A DNA stretch of 64,000 bases, taken from contig NZ_CP080647.1 in assembly GCF_019599145.1 (NCBI RefSeq), positions 2,294,001-2,358,000 on the forward strand. The letters run 5' to 3'. This DNA is from Streptomyces akebiae. Its GTDB lineage: Bacteria > Actinomycetota > Actinomycetes > Streptomycetales > Streptomycetaceae. Each line of letters begins with the position of its first letter. The first letter of the stretch is position 1. The notes beneath the pieces were generated by a model. The model saw only the letters and a list, made by a program, of their open reading frames with translations. It made no database searches and had not been told where the DNA came from. Shown here one piece after another: positions 50,773 to 59,390 of this stretch. Both the position numbers and the translations under genes were made by a program.

Positions 50773-52416
50773 ATGGCATCCAGCACGCACGAAGTGACCA
50801 ATCAGGCTCCGCCCCTGGTGGACTACGACGTCTTCGCCGCCGACAGGGTCCTGACGGAGGCGGTCGAGCGGCATCTGGCGCCGGAGACGCTGGAGGAGGC
50901 GCGGAGCGAGCTGTCCGGCTTCGGCCGTACGGCCGGCTCCGCGCAGGTGCAGGAGTGGGGGCGGCTCGCGAACGAGAACCCGCCGAAGCTGCGGGCGTAC
51001 GACCGGTACGGGAACCGGGTGGACGAGGTCGAGTTCCATCCGTCCTGGCACCGGCTGCTCGGCAAGGGGGTCTCGGCGGGGCTGACGGCGGCCTGGACAC
51101 GGCCCGGCGGTCACGTGCGGCGGGCGGCGGCGTTCGTCGTGTGGACCCAGGTCGAGGCCGGCAACGGCTGCCCGCTGTCCATGACCCACGCGGCGGTGCC
51201 CGCCCTGCGGACGGACCCCGCGCTCGCCGCGGAGTGGGAGCCGCGGCTGACGTCGCGGCTCTACGACTGGGACATGCGCCCCGCCGACCGCAAGGCCGGC
51301 GCCCTCTTCGGGATGGGCATGACCGAGAAGCAGGGCGGCAGCGACGTACGCGCCAACACCAGCGCGGCGCGGCCGCTGGCCGAGGACGGGACGTACGAGC
51401 TGACGGGCCACAAGTGGTTCTGCTCGGCGCCGATGTCGGACGGGTTCCTGGTGCTGGCACGGGCTCCGGGCGGGCTGACGTGCTTCCTGGTGCCCCGGGT
51501 GCTGGCGGACGGCTCGCGGAACGTGTTCCGCATCCAGCGGCTGAAGGAGAAGCTGGGCAACCGGTCCAACGCCTCCGCCGAGGTCGAGTTCGACGGGACG
51601 TGGGCGCGCCGCGTCGGGGACGAGGGGCGCGGCGTGCGCACGATCATCGGGATGGTGGCGGCCACCCGGCTGGACTGCGCGCTGGGCGCGGCCTCGTTGA
51701 TGCGGCAGGCGGTGGCGCAGGCGGTGCATCACTGCACGTACCGGGAGGCGTTCGGCGGGCGGCTGGTCGACAAGCCGCTGATGCGGAACGTGCTGGCCGA
51801 TCTGGCGCTGGAGTCCGAGGCGGCGACGACGCTGGCGATGCGGCTGGCCTCGGCGTACGACGCGGCCGAGGCGGGCGACGAGAACGAACGCTCGTTCCTG
51901 CGGCTCGCGGTCCCGGTCGCCAAGTACTGGGTCACCAAGCGCTGCGCCCCGCTCGTGGTGGAGGCCTCCGAGTGCCTGGGCGGGAACGGCTACGTCGAGG
52001 AGTCGGGCATGCCACGCCTGCTGCGCGAGTCTCCGCTCAACTCCATCTGGGAGGGCGCCGGGAACGTACAGGCGCTCGATGTGCTGCGCGCCCTGCAGCG
52101 CGAACCGGGGGCCCTCGACGCCTACTTGCGGGAGGTGGGCCGGGCACGCGGCGCCGACCACCGTCTCGACGGCGCGATCAGGGCGCTACTGACCGAACTC
52201 GCCGATCTGGCCGGCGTCGAGGCCCGCGCGCGCCGGCTCGTGGAACGGCTCGCGCTCGTCCTCCAGGGCGCGCTGCTCACGCGGTACGCGCCCCCTGCGG
52301 TCGCCGACGCCTTCTGCGCCTCCCGGCTCGGCGGCGACTGGGGCACGGCCTTCGGCACACTGCCGCACACCCTGGATCTGGCCTCGGTGGTGGAACGGGC
52401 ACGTCCCGTCAGCTGA
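50773..52416 (+). CDS. AidB-like acyl-CoA dehydrogenase
   Basis: 547 aa, longer than ordinary acyl-CoA dehydrogenases (about 380) and matching the AidB/isovaleryl-type subfamily. FAD-binding blocks: GMGMTEKQGGSDVRANTSAA and GHKWFCSAPMSDGFLVLAR; later RLDCALGAASLMRQAV, CLGGNGYVEESGMPRLLRESPLNSIWEGAGNVQALDVLR. The C-terminal 110-residue extension is AidB-like. Relatives act on acyl-CoA or in alkylation protection. Own start 114 bp after the Dap cluster, so probably a separate unit. Confidence 0.88.
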   Translation: MASSTHEVTNQAPPLVDYDVFAADRVLTEAVERHLAPETLEEARSELSGFGRTAGSAQVQEWGRLANENPPKLRAYDRYGNRVDEVEFHPSWHRLLGKGVSAGLTAAWTRPGGHVRRAAAFVVWTQVEAGNGCPLSMTHAAVPALRTDPALAAEWEPRLTSRLYDWDMRPADRKAGALFGMGMTEKQGGSDVRANTSAARPLAEDGTYELTGHKWFCSAPMSDGFLVLARAPGGLTCFLVPRVLADGSRNVFRIQRLKEKLGNRSNASAEVEFDGTWARRVGDEGRGVRTIIGMVAATRLDCALGAASLMRQAVAQAVHHCTYREAFGGRLVDKPLMRNVLADLALESEAATTLAMRLASAYDAAEAGDENERSFLRLAVPVAKYWVTKRCAPLVVEASECLGGNGYVEESGMPRLLRESPLNSIWEGAGNVQALDVLRALQREPGALDAYLREVGRARGADHRLDGAIRALLTELADLAGVEARARRLVERLALVLQGALLTRYAPPAVADAFCASRLGGDWGTAFGTLPHTLDLASVVERARPVS

Positions 52417-52777
52417 GCCGCAGCCGTACGGGGGACGTCCCTCCGCGCGGTGGGTGCCCGCTCTTTCGAGTGGTGCGACCGGGCCGTCCGGCACGGGGGT
52501 GGCGCTGCGCCGACACGGCACCACCCCCGCTTCTGTGGCCCCTCGGAGCGGAGCGCGGACGCCGCACCGGGCGACGTTGAACAAGTTTCAAGGAGCACGG
52601 GCCGGTCCGCCAGGGTTGCAGGGGGTTGCAAGTCGTCCGCGCTCTGTGGCCGGAGGCCGCCCCTCCGTGGCCGAAGAACGGCACACTAGGAGACCCGCAG
52701 TCGACGCCGTCGCGCGGATCCGGACTTCCACGGCCACCAGGGGCCGTGGGGCGGACCGGCCGGCCGGGGAGGAACGT
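52417..52777. promoter_or_regulatory. Upstream region of the GAF regulator
   Basis: 361 bp with no gene. Contains an inverted repeat TTGAACAAGTTTCAA (52577-52591, perfect 5-bp arms) and two GGGTTGCA repeats near 52613-52630. A possible -10 TAGGAG lies near 52687. Likely operators for the regulator downstream. Confidence 0.4.
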
Positions 52778-54121
52778 GTGCCGCACTCGCCGATGGAAGT
52801 CACGCGGCTGACCGCCACGGACGCCGCCCGAGCCGCCCGGGTCCTCGGCGAGGTACGCGCCTCCACTCTCGACGGGCGGCCCTCGAAACCCGCCCCGCGC
52901 CCCGCGATCCGGGAGTCCTGGGGCCGCGCGGTGCGCGGCGGCGTCGACCCCGACCACGACTTCCGGTCCGACCTCCTCGGCCGGGACGAGGTCGAGCGCC
53001 GTCGTCGGACCTCGCGGCTGCGCCATGTCCTGCCGGTGCTCCGCGAGGGGCTGCTGTCGCTGGCGGACACCACGCAGCACATCATGATGGTCGCGGACGC
53101 GGACGCCCGGGTGCTGTGGCGGGAGGGCAGTACGGCCGTCCTCCGCAAGGCCGACGGGCACGGGCTCGGAATCGGCTCGGACTGGCGCGAGGAGACCGTC
53201 GGCACGAACGGCGTCGGCACGCCCCTGGTCTCCCGCCGCGCCGTGCAGGTGTTCTCCGCCGAGCACTTCGTGCGCGCCCTGCACCCCTGGACCTGCACCG
53301 GCGCCCCCATCGTCGATCCGCGCGACGGCCGTCTCCTCGGCGCGGTCGACATCAGCGGCCCCCTGGAGACGCTGCACCCCTCCACGCTCGCGCTCGTCGA
53401 CTCGGTGGCCAAACTCGCCCAGGCCCACCTCCGGGAGCTGCACCTCACCTCGCTCGAACAGCTGCGCGCGGTGGCGGCCCCGGTGCTCGCCCGGGTCGGC
53501 GGCCGCGCGATCGCCGTCGACCGGGACGGCTGGACCGCCGCGGTCACCGGCATGCCGTACACCAGCCGGGTCGCCCTGCCCAAGTCCCTCTCCCCCGGCC
53601 GCTGTCTGCTGCCCGCGTTCGGCCCGTGCACCGTCGAGCCGCTGCCCGCGGGCTGGCTGATACGCCCGGTGGCGGAGCCCGCGTCCGCCCCGACCGCCAC
53701 GCACATCACCCTCGACGTCTCCCACCCGCGCGGCTGGACCGTCACCGTCGCCGGCTTCACGGGCTCCTGGACCCATGAACTCACCCCCCGCCACGCCGAA
53801 CTCCTGTACCTGCTCGCCCTCCACCGGGGTGGGCGCAGCGCCTCCGCGCTCGCCGACGACATGTTCGGCGACCCCGCGCGCACCGTCACGGTCCGTGCCG
53901 AGATGTCCCGTGTACGCCGCTATCTCGGCGCCTACCTCGACCACCGGCCGTACCGTTTCACCGAGCGCGCCGACGTCGAAGTCCTGCTCCCGGAGACCCC
54001 GTTGGACCTGCTGCCGCACTCGGTGGCGCCGGGGGTGGTGCGCGCGCGGGGTGGTGCGCCGGGTGGCCTCCTCGGGACGGACGGGTCTTCGGGGCACGAG
54101 CGGGCCGGGCCGAACCTCTGA
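52778..54121 (+). CDS. GAF-domain transcriptional regulator (AcoR-like)
   Basis: 447 aa. GTG 52778 is preferred because GGGGAGG lies just upstream; ATG 52793 is possible. Residues about 85-215 are a GAF sensor domain (HIMMVADADARVLWREGS, GSDWREETVGTNGVGTPL, GAPIVDPRDGRLLGAVDISG), the form that precedes AcoR-type activators. The usual AAA+ sigma-54 domain is missing. The C-terminal 110 residues contain a winged-HTH-like segment (LTPRHAELLYLLALHRGGRSASALADDMFGDPARTVTVRAEMSRVRRYLG). Such proteins in Streptomyces sit beside aldehyde or acyl-CoA dehydrogenases; here an AidB-like dehydrogenase is upstream. Confidence 0.85.
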   Translation: MPHSPMEVTRLTATDAARAARVLGEVRASTLDGRPSKPAPRPAIRESWGRAVRGGVDPDHDFRSDLLGRDEVERRRRTSRLRHVLPVLREGLLSLADTTQHIMMVADADARVLWREGSTAVLRKADGHGLGIGSDWREETVGTNGVGTPLVSRRAVQVFSAEHFVRALHPWTCTGAPIVDPRDGRLLGAVDISGPLETLHPSTLALVDSVAKLAQAHLRELHLTSLEQLRAVAAPVLARVGGRAIAVDRDGWTAAVTGMPYTSRVALPKSLSPGRCLLPAFGPCTVEPLPAGWLIRPVAEPASAPTATHITLDVSHPRGWTVTVAGFTGSWTHELTPRHAELLYLLALHRGGRSASALADDMFGDPARTVTVRAEMSRVRRYLGAYLDHRPYRFTERADVEVLLPETPLDLLPHSVAPGVVRARGGAPGGLLGTDGSSGHERAGPNL

Positions 54122-54210
54122 GCCCACGCCGAACATCTCAACCTCGTACCGGTGAACGGATCATGGCGTCGAGGTGAGGGATCTCCCGGTATTTCCCGGG
54201 ACCTCGGCGT

Positions 54211-54220
54211 GACACGTGTC
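54211..54220. promoter_or_regulatory. GACACGTGTC palindrome before 54313 gene
   Basis: Perfect 10-bp palindrome 92 bp before the start codon, followed by a possible -10 TAGCAT at 54230-54235. Function unknown. Confidence 0.35.
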
Positions 54221-54312
54221 CCACTGGCGTAGCATCGCTGCCAGGCCGCCCCACCTGCCTCTCCGTCAAGATCTTGTTTTCGCTGGGCAGTTGGCCTTCC
54301 CCGGGAGGTTTT

Positions 54313-55695
54313 ATGAAGCACCGCGGCAGGCACCGCCGACGCAGAAGGGGGCGTGCGCTGCGCGCGTCCCTGGCGGGGACCGCGCTGGCGCTCACGGCGG
54401 CGGCCACCCTGATCAGCACGTCGCAGGCGGCGGGCGCCGGGACGCCGGGCGCCCTCTCCTCGATCACCTCGGCCGGTGAGCTGCGCGCGCTCCAGCTCCG
54501 GGAGACCCTGACCGACAGGGCCGGGCTGCGGACCCTCGCCGACGAAATGGGCGGCGGGGTCGGTCTCGACGAGGTGCTGGGCAGCACGAACCACGCGATG
54601 CGCGCCGAGGCCGACTGTTTCAGCACCGAGAAGGACAATCTCCCCGTCGAGCCGGCCGCCGCCCGGGCGTACTGCTGGGAACCCGGTGACGCGGTCGACG
54701 ACAGGTGGGTCCCCCGCTCGGTCACCACGTCCCGCGACAACCGGGTCATCGCGTCCGGCTGGTCGCACAGCGGCGCCGGGAGCGGCACACCCGACGGCAC
54801 CGTCTCCGCCGGCGCCGACGACGAGGGGCTCGCCAGGGTCGCGTTCGTCGACGCCAGTGACCCGTCGAACCTCAGGTACCGGTGGGTGCTGCTGGTCGTG
54901 CCGACGGCCGGCGAGCGGGGCTTCGACGGTCTGCGCGCCCGGCTCGGCGGTATGGCCTGGTACGACGACAAGCTGATCGTCACCGCGCGGGGACCGCGGA
55001 GCCGGGGCGGGCAGGACGACTCCCTGTACGTGTTCGACCTGGCCCGTTTCCTGCGCGCCGACGTGACCGACAGCGAGGCGATCGGCAGGTCCGGCGACGG
55101 CTGGTCGGCCCACCACTACCGGTACGCGCTGCCGGCGGTCGCCTCCTACACCCCGCCGACGGGCGGCGGCTGTGATCCGCGGGACGACGACGGGGTGCCC
55201 TGCCTGGGCTCTCTCTCCCTCGACCGGACGTCGACCCCGCCGAGCGTCGTCGCGAGCGAGCGGTCCCGGCCGGGCGGCGAGCGGCCCGCCCGCGTCTGGC
55301 GCTACGCCCTCGACTTCACCGCCGACCGCACCGGACTGCTCACCACCACGGGCCGCCGGAGCGACGTCGTCGCCACCGAGGCGTACGAGACGGAGGCCTC
55401 CGGTGTCGGGGGTGTCCTCTCCCACCAGGGGAACTGGTATGTCGACCAGGCCGCCGAGGAGCGCGAGAACCGCGGCACGCTCTGGCGGCAGGACGAGGAC
55501 GGCGCCGAGGCCGCCAAGTGCGCGGACGAGGCCGACGAGAAGCCGGGCGTCCGCTCGTACGGCTGCTGGGGACGGCACACCGCCTCTCTCTCCTACTCAC
55601 CGGAGACCGACGAGGTCTGGACGCTCACCGACCCCATCCCCGAGCGGGTCCTGTACGCGGTGAGACTGTCGGACGTCGACGGCACGCTCGACTAG
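54313..55695 (+). CDS. Secreted protein of unknown function
   Basis: 460 aa, ATG 54313 behind GGGAGG. Long basic signal peptide (MKHRGRHRRRRRGRALRASL, then an Ala/Leu/Thr core, cut near TSQAAGAG). The mature protein is acidic, with Cys residues in DCFSTEKD, YCWEPGD, CDPRDDDGVPCLG and YGCWGRHTASLSYSPETDEVW that may form disulfides. Repeated W-x-Y and DxS turns suggest a beta-propeller. No catalytic motif recognised. Monocistronic. Confidence 0.82.
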   Translation: MKHRGRHRRRRRGRALRASLAGTALALTAAATLISTSQAAGAGTPGALSSITSAGELRALQLRETLTDRAGLRTLADEMGGGVGLDEVLGSTNHAMRAEADCFSTEKDNLPVEPAAARAYCWEPGDAVDDRWVPRSVTTSRDNRVIASGWSHSGAGSGTPDGTVSAGADDEGLARVAFVDASDPSNLRYRWVLLVVPTAGERGFDGLRARLGGMAWYDDKLIVTARGPRSRGGQDDSLYVFDLARFLRADVTDSEAIGRSGDGWSAHHYRYALPAVASYTPPTGGGCDPRDDDGVPCLGSLSLDRTSTPPSVVASERSRPGGERPARVWRYALDFTADRTGLLTTTGRRSDVVATEAYETEASGVGGVLSHQGNWYVDQAAEERENRGTLWRQDEDGAEAAKCADEADEKPGVRSYGCWGRHTASLSYSPETDEVWTLTDPIPERVLYAVRLSDVDGTLD

Positions 55696-55752
55696 GACCG
55701 GGGACCCGGCCCGACCTTGGAGGCGGGTCGGGTCGCGTGATTCCCTGGGCCC

Positions 55753-56334
55753 ATGAGCAGCAGTCCCGTCACCACCTGGTCCCTGGAGCAGAACTCGCCG
55801 AGCGATCTGCTTCCCGCGGCGGCGCCCGAGGGCGACGGCGTCCGCATCGTGCGCGCCGAGGTCCCCTCCCCCGAGTTCAGCCGCTTCCTGTACGCCTCGG
55901 TCGGCGGGGACGTCCTCTGGATCGACCGGCTGTCGTGGTCGTACGAGCGGTGGCGGGAGCATCTGGAGCGGCCCGGTGTGGAGACCTGGGTCGCCTACGA
56001 CCGGGGCACGCCCGCCGGTTATGTGGAGATGGAGCCGCAGGACGGCGGGGTCGTGGAGATCGTCTACTTCGGGCTGATCCCGGGGTTCCGGGGGCGCCGC
56101 ATCGGCGGGCATCTGCTGTCGTACGGCACCGCCCGCGCCTGGGACCTCGCCGAACGGTGGCCGGGGCTGCCGCCGACCAAGCGCGTCTGGCTGCACACCT
56201 GCTCCCGGGACGGGGAGCACGCCATGGGGAACTACCTTCGGCGGGGTTTCACCCTGTTCGACACGAAGGTGACGGAGGAGGCCGACGCAACGGCTCCCGG
56301 GCCTTGGCCCGGCGCAATCCCGTCCACACCATGA
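55753..56334 (+). CDS. GNAT N-acetyltransferase
   Basis: 193 aa. Acetyl-CoA loop in VEIVYFGLIPGFRGRRIGGHLLSYG (R-x-x-R-I-G-G type), preceded by WVAYDRGTPAGYVEME. C-terminal region ends NYLRRGFTLFDTK. Acceptor unknown. It precedes the sulfur operon but has its own start, separated from sirA by 347 bp of control region. Confidence 0.85.
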   Translation: MSSSPVTTWSLEQNSPSDLLPAAAPEGDGVRIVRAEVPSPEFSRFLYASVGGDVLWIDRLSWSYERWREHLERPGVETWVAYDRGTPAGYVEMEPQDGGVVEIVYFGLIPGFRGRRIGGHLLSYGTARAWDLAERWPGLPPTKRVWLHTCSRDGEHAMGNYLRRGFTLFDTKVTEEADATAPGPWPGAIPSTP

Positions 56335-56346
56335 CTCACATCACAC

Positions 56347-56365
56347 TGTCTCGCGATGCGAGACA
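56347..56365. promoter_or_regulatory. 19-bp inverted repeat upstream of sulfur operon
   Basis: TGTCTCGCGATGCGAGACA: perfect 8-bp arms around GAT, 80 bp upstream of the leader-peptide start. A strong candidate operator for a regulator of sulfate assimilation. Confidence 0.55.
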
Positions 56366-56426
56366 ACCTTGTCCGGAATGTGGATGACGGTGGACTCGGT
56401 CTAAAGAGGCGTGCCACGCTTCCGTC

Positions 56427-56510
56427 ATGTCTGGAACTGGAATTGCCTTGGTGAGTCGGCGGCACGTCGACCTCGGCCGCATGTCCAGCGCCATCTGTCC
56501 GGTGAGCTGA
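56427..56510 (+). CDS. Leader peptide of the sulfur assimilation operon
   Basis: 27 codons plus stop, in the untranslated leader of the sirA operon: MSGTGIALVSRR then HVDLGRMSSAICPVS. The RRHVDL...SSAxC pattern is that of short putative leader peptides annotated upstream of sulfur-metabolism genes in Streptomyces. The single Cys codon near the end fits cysteine-sensing attenuation: a slow ribosome there would alter folding of the downstream leader RNA (inference). Ribosome site is weak. Confidence 0.65.
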   Translation: MSGTGIALVSRRHVDLGRMSSAICPVS

Positions 56511-56523
56511 GCCCGACCCGCGA

Positions 56524-56539
56524 GGGGTTGGACGACCCC
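56524..56539 (+). promoter_or_regulatory. Hairpin after the leader peptide
   Basis: Short stem GGGGT/ACCCC with six-base loop, 14 bases after the leader stop. It could be part of an attenuator; the remaining 140 nt before sirA are also G/C-rich and foldable. Confidence 0.35.
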
Positions 56540-56681
56540 GGGCGACAGCGCCGTACCCTCCTCTGTTTCAGCCCGCGCAAGGACGCGCAGGCGCCGCACA
56601 CGCTGCCCGCGTGTGCCCGCATGCGCGCGCAAGCGCGGGTCAGAGCCGATTCCCACGCCTTTCCCGAAGGACATACACACC

Positions 56682-58373
56682 ATGGCCGCCACCCCGCAGA
56701 ACCCCGCCACGCCCCGCCGCAAGGTGAGCCGTCACCGTGGTGAGGGCCAGTGGGCCGCGGGGCACTTCACCCCGCTGAACGGCAACGAGCAGTTCAAGAA
56801 GGACGACGACGGTCTCAATGTGCGGACACGCATTGAGACGATCTACTCGAAGCGCGGCTTCGACTCCATCGACCCCAACGACCTGCGCGGCCGCATGCGC
56901 TGGTGGGGCCTCTACACCCAGCGCAAGCCCGGGATCGACGGCGGCAAGACCGCGATCCTGGAGCCGGAGGAGCTGGACGACAAGTACTTCATGCTGCGGG
57001 TGCGGATCGACGGCGGTCGGCTCACCACCCAGCAGCTGCGGGTGATCGGCGAGATCTCGCAGGAGTTCGCGCGGGGCACGGCCGACATCACCGACCGGCA
57101 GAACGTCCAGTACCACTGGATCCGGGTCGAGGACGTCCCCGAGATCTGGGAGCGGCTGGAGGCCGTCGGCCTGTCCACCACCGAGGCCTGCGGCGACACT
57201 CCTCGTGTGATCATCGGCTCACCCGTTGCCGGGATCGCCGCCGACGAGATCATCGACGGCACGCCCGCGATGGAGGAGATCAGCCGGCGGATCATCGGCA
57301 ACCCGGACTTCTCGAACCTGCCCCGCAAGTTCAAGTCCGCGATCTCCGGCTCGCCGCTGCTCGACGTGGCGCACGAGATCAACGACATCGCCTTCGTCGG
57401 TGTCCGCCACCCCGAGCACGGCCCCGGCTTCGACCTCTGGGTCGGCGGCGGTCTGTCCACCAACCCCAAGATCGGGCAGCGGCTCGGCGCCTGGGTGCCG
57501 CTGGACGAGGTCGCGGACGTGTACGAGGGCGTCATCTCGATCTTCCGTGACTACGGCTACCGGCGACTGCGCACCCGCGCCCGGCTGAAGTTCCTGCTCG
57601 CCGACTGGGGCACGGAGAAGTTCCGTCAGGTCCTGGAGGACGAGTACCTCAAGCGCAAGCTCGTCGACGGTCCCGCGCCCGACCAGCCGGTGGCCCGCTG
57701 GCGCGACCACGTGGGTGTCCACCAGCAGAACGACGGCCGCTACTACGTGGGGTTCGCCCCGCGCGTGGGCCGGGTGGACGGCACCACGCTGACGAAGATC
57801 GCCGACCTCGCCGAGGCGCACGGTTCCGGACGGGTCCGGACCACCGTCGAGCAGAAGATGATCGTGCTCGACGTCACCGAGGAGCAGGTCGACTCGCTCG
57901 TCGCCGGCCTGGAGGCCCTGGACCTCACCGTGCACCCGTCGCCGTTCCGGCGCGGCACGATGGCCTGCACCGGCATCGAGTACTGCAAGCTCGCCATCGT
58001 CGAGACGAAGGCGCGCGGCTCCCTGCTGATCGACGAACTCGAGCGCCGGATCCCGGAGTTCGACGAGCCGATCACCATCAACATCAACGGCTGCCCGAAC
58101 GCCTGTGCGCGTATCCAGGTGGCGGACATCGGTCTCAAGGGACAGCTCGTCCTGAACGACGAGGGCGAGCAGGTCGAGGGCTACCAGGTGCACCTGGGCG
58201 GCGCGCTCGGCCTGGAGGCCGGTTTCGGCCGCAAGGTGCGCGGCCTGAAGGTCACCGCCGACGACCTGCCCGACTACGTGGAGCGCGTGCTCAAGCGCTT
58301 CCAGGAGGAGCGCGAGGACGGCGAGCGGTTCGCCGCATGGGTCACGCGCGCTTCCGAGGAGGCGCTGTCGTGA
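56682..58373 (+). CDS. sirA: Ferredoxin-type sulfite reductase
   Basis: 563 aa, siroheme/[4Fe-4S] enzyme that reduces sulfite to sulfide. ATG 56682 with GAAGGA upstream. Two ferredoxin-like half domains (GRLTTQQLRVIGEIS with TDRQNVQYHWI) and two siroheme-binding regions. The four cluster Cys are in MACTGIEYCKLA and NGCPNACARIQVAD. Nitrite reductases share the fold, but the following cys genes identify it as the assimilatory sulfite reductase. Its stop overlaps the next start (GTGA). Confidence 0.92.
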   Translation: MAATPQNPATPRRKVSRHRGEGQWAAGHFTPLNGNEQFKKDDDGLNVRTRIETIYSKRGFDSIDPNDLRGRMRWWGLYTQRKPGIDGGKTAILEPEELDDKYFMLRVRIDGGRLTTQQLRVIGEISQEFARGTADITDRQNVQYHWIRVEDVPEIWERLEAVGLSTTEACGDTPRVIIGSPVAGIAADEIIDGTPAMEEISRRIIGNPDFSNLPRKFKSAISGSPLLDVAHEINDIAFVGVRHPEHGPGFDLWVGGGLSTNPKIGQRLGAWVPLDEVADVYEGVISIFRDYGYRRLRTRARLKFLLADWGTEKFRQVLEDEYLKRKLVDGPAPDQPVARWRDHVGVHQQNDGRYYVGFAPRVGRVDGTTLTKIADLAEAHGSGRVRTTVEQKMIVLDVTEEQVDSLVAGLEALDLTVHPSPFRRGTMACTGIEYCKLAIVETKARGSLLIDELERRIPEFDEPITININGCPNACARIQVADIGLKGQLVLNDEGEQVEGYQVHLGGALGLEAGFGRKVRGLKVTADDLPDYVERVLKRFQEEREDGERFAAWVTRASEEALS

Positions 58374-58549
58374 GCGAGCGAGCCGCGCCCTTCTACTGCC
58401 CCTACTGCGGTGACGAGGACCTGCGCCCGAACGAAGAAGGTCACGGGGCGTGGGAATGCGGGGCGTGCAATCGAGCCTTCCAGTTGAAGTTCCTGGGGCT
58501 GTTGTCCCGGGGGCTGCAACGAGCCGACAGCGGAGGGGATCAGATATGA
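58370..58549 (+). CDS. Small zinc-ribbon protein in sulfur operon
   Basis: 59 aa from GTG 58370, coupled at both ends (GTGA to sirA, ATGA to cysH). Two Cys pairs, FYCPYCGDED and WECGACNRAF, form a zinc-ribbon or rubredoxin-like knuckle; the tail is FQLKFLGLLSRGLQR. This position between sirA and cysH is conserved in Streptomyces as far as I recall. Its role is unknown; a metal-bound assembly or electron-transfer helper for sulfite reductase or CysH is plausible (inference). Confidence 0.8.
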   Translation: MSERAAPFYCPYCGDEDLRPNEEGHGAWECGACNRAFQLKFLGLLSRGLQRADSGGDQI

Positions 58550-59301
58550 CTGCCGTTCAGGCGGATTCCGATACATCCGCGTCCCAGGCGGACGCGGCCG
58601 ACCCGGACGCGGCCGAGCGCGCCGAGCTCAAGGCGCTCGCCGAGCAGGCCGGCCGTGACCTGGAGGACGCCTCGGCCCTGGAGATCCTCCAATGGGCCGT
58701 GGACACCTTCGGCAAGCGCTTCTGCGTGACCTCCTCCATGGAGGACGCGGTCGTCGCGCACCTCGCCTCCCGGGCCAGGCCCGGCGTCGACGTCGTGTTC
58801 CTGGACACCGGCTACCACTTCCCGGAGACCATCGGCACCCGGGACGCCGTCGAGGCCGTGATGGACGTCAACGTCATCACGATCACCCCGCGGCAGACGG
58901 TCGCCGAGCAGGACGCCGAGTACGGCCCCAAGCTGCACGACCGCGACCCCGACCTCTGCTGCTTCCTGCGGAAGGTCAAGCCGCTCGAAGAGGGCCTGAC
59001 CCGCTTCGACGCCTGGGCGACCGGACTGCGCCGCGACGAGTCCGAGAGCCGGGCCAACACCCCGGTCGTCGGCTGGGACGACAAGCGCGGCAAGGTCAAG
59101 ATCTCCCCGATCGCCCGCTGGACACAGGACGACGTGGACGCGTACGTGGCCGAACACGGCGTGCTCACCAACCCCCTGCTCATGGACGGCTACACCTCCG
59201 TGGGCTGCGCCCCCTGCACCCGGCGGGTGGCCCCCGGCGAGGACGCGCGGGCGGGCCGCTGGGCGGGCAACGCCAAGACCGAGTGCGGGCTGCACCTGTG
59301 A
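58546..59301 (+). CDS. cysH: Adenylylsulfate/phosphoadenylylsulfate reductase
   Basis: 251 aa, PAPS/APS reductase family. ATG 58546 overlaps the preceding stop. The PP-loop-like ITSSxxD region is CVTSSMEDAVVAHLA, and the C-terminal catalytic Cys is in KTECGLHL. Two further Cys pairs (DLCCFLRK and VGCAPCTRR) are the iron-sulfur ligands that mark the APS-reductase type, so adenylylsulfate may be used directly. Produces sulfite for SirA. Confidence 0.92.
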   Translation: MTAVQADSDTSASQADAADPDAAERAELKALAEQAGRDLEDASALEILQWAVDTFGKRFCVTSSMEDAVVAHLASRARPGVDVVFLDTGYHFPETIGTRDAVEAVMDVNVITITPRQTVAEQDAEYGPKLHDRDPDLCCFLRKVKPLEEGLTRFDAWATGLRRDESESRANTPVVGWDDKRGKVKISPIARWTQDDVDAYVAEHGVLTNPLLMDGYTSVGCAPCTRRVAPGEDARAGRWAGNAKTECGLHL

Positions 59302-59390
59302 CCGCCGCAGCGCGTGCCGAGACCACTGACACCACCGAGAACACCGTCCCCGTGACGGCCCCCGTTCCTGTGACGAACCAGGAGAACCCA

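Noticed and set aside
50773..52416. AidB-like dehydrogenase as part of the Dap cluster
   Set aside because: Separated by 114 bp, own start, family with no link to Dap chemistry, and followed by a GAF regulator of the kind usually paired with such dehydrogenases.
59298..59390. Coupled GTG 59298 as cysC start
   Set aside because: Adds a low-complexity tail absent from typical APS kinases; GTG 59391 has a proper AGGAG site.
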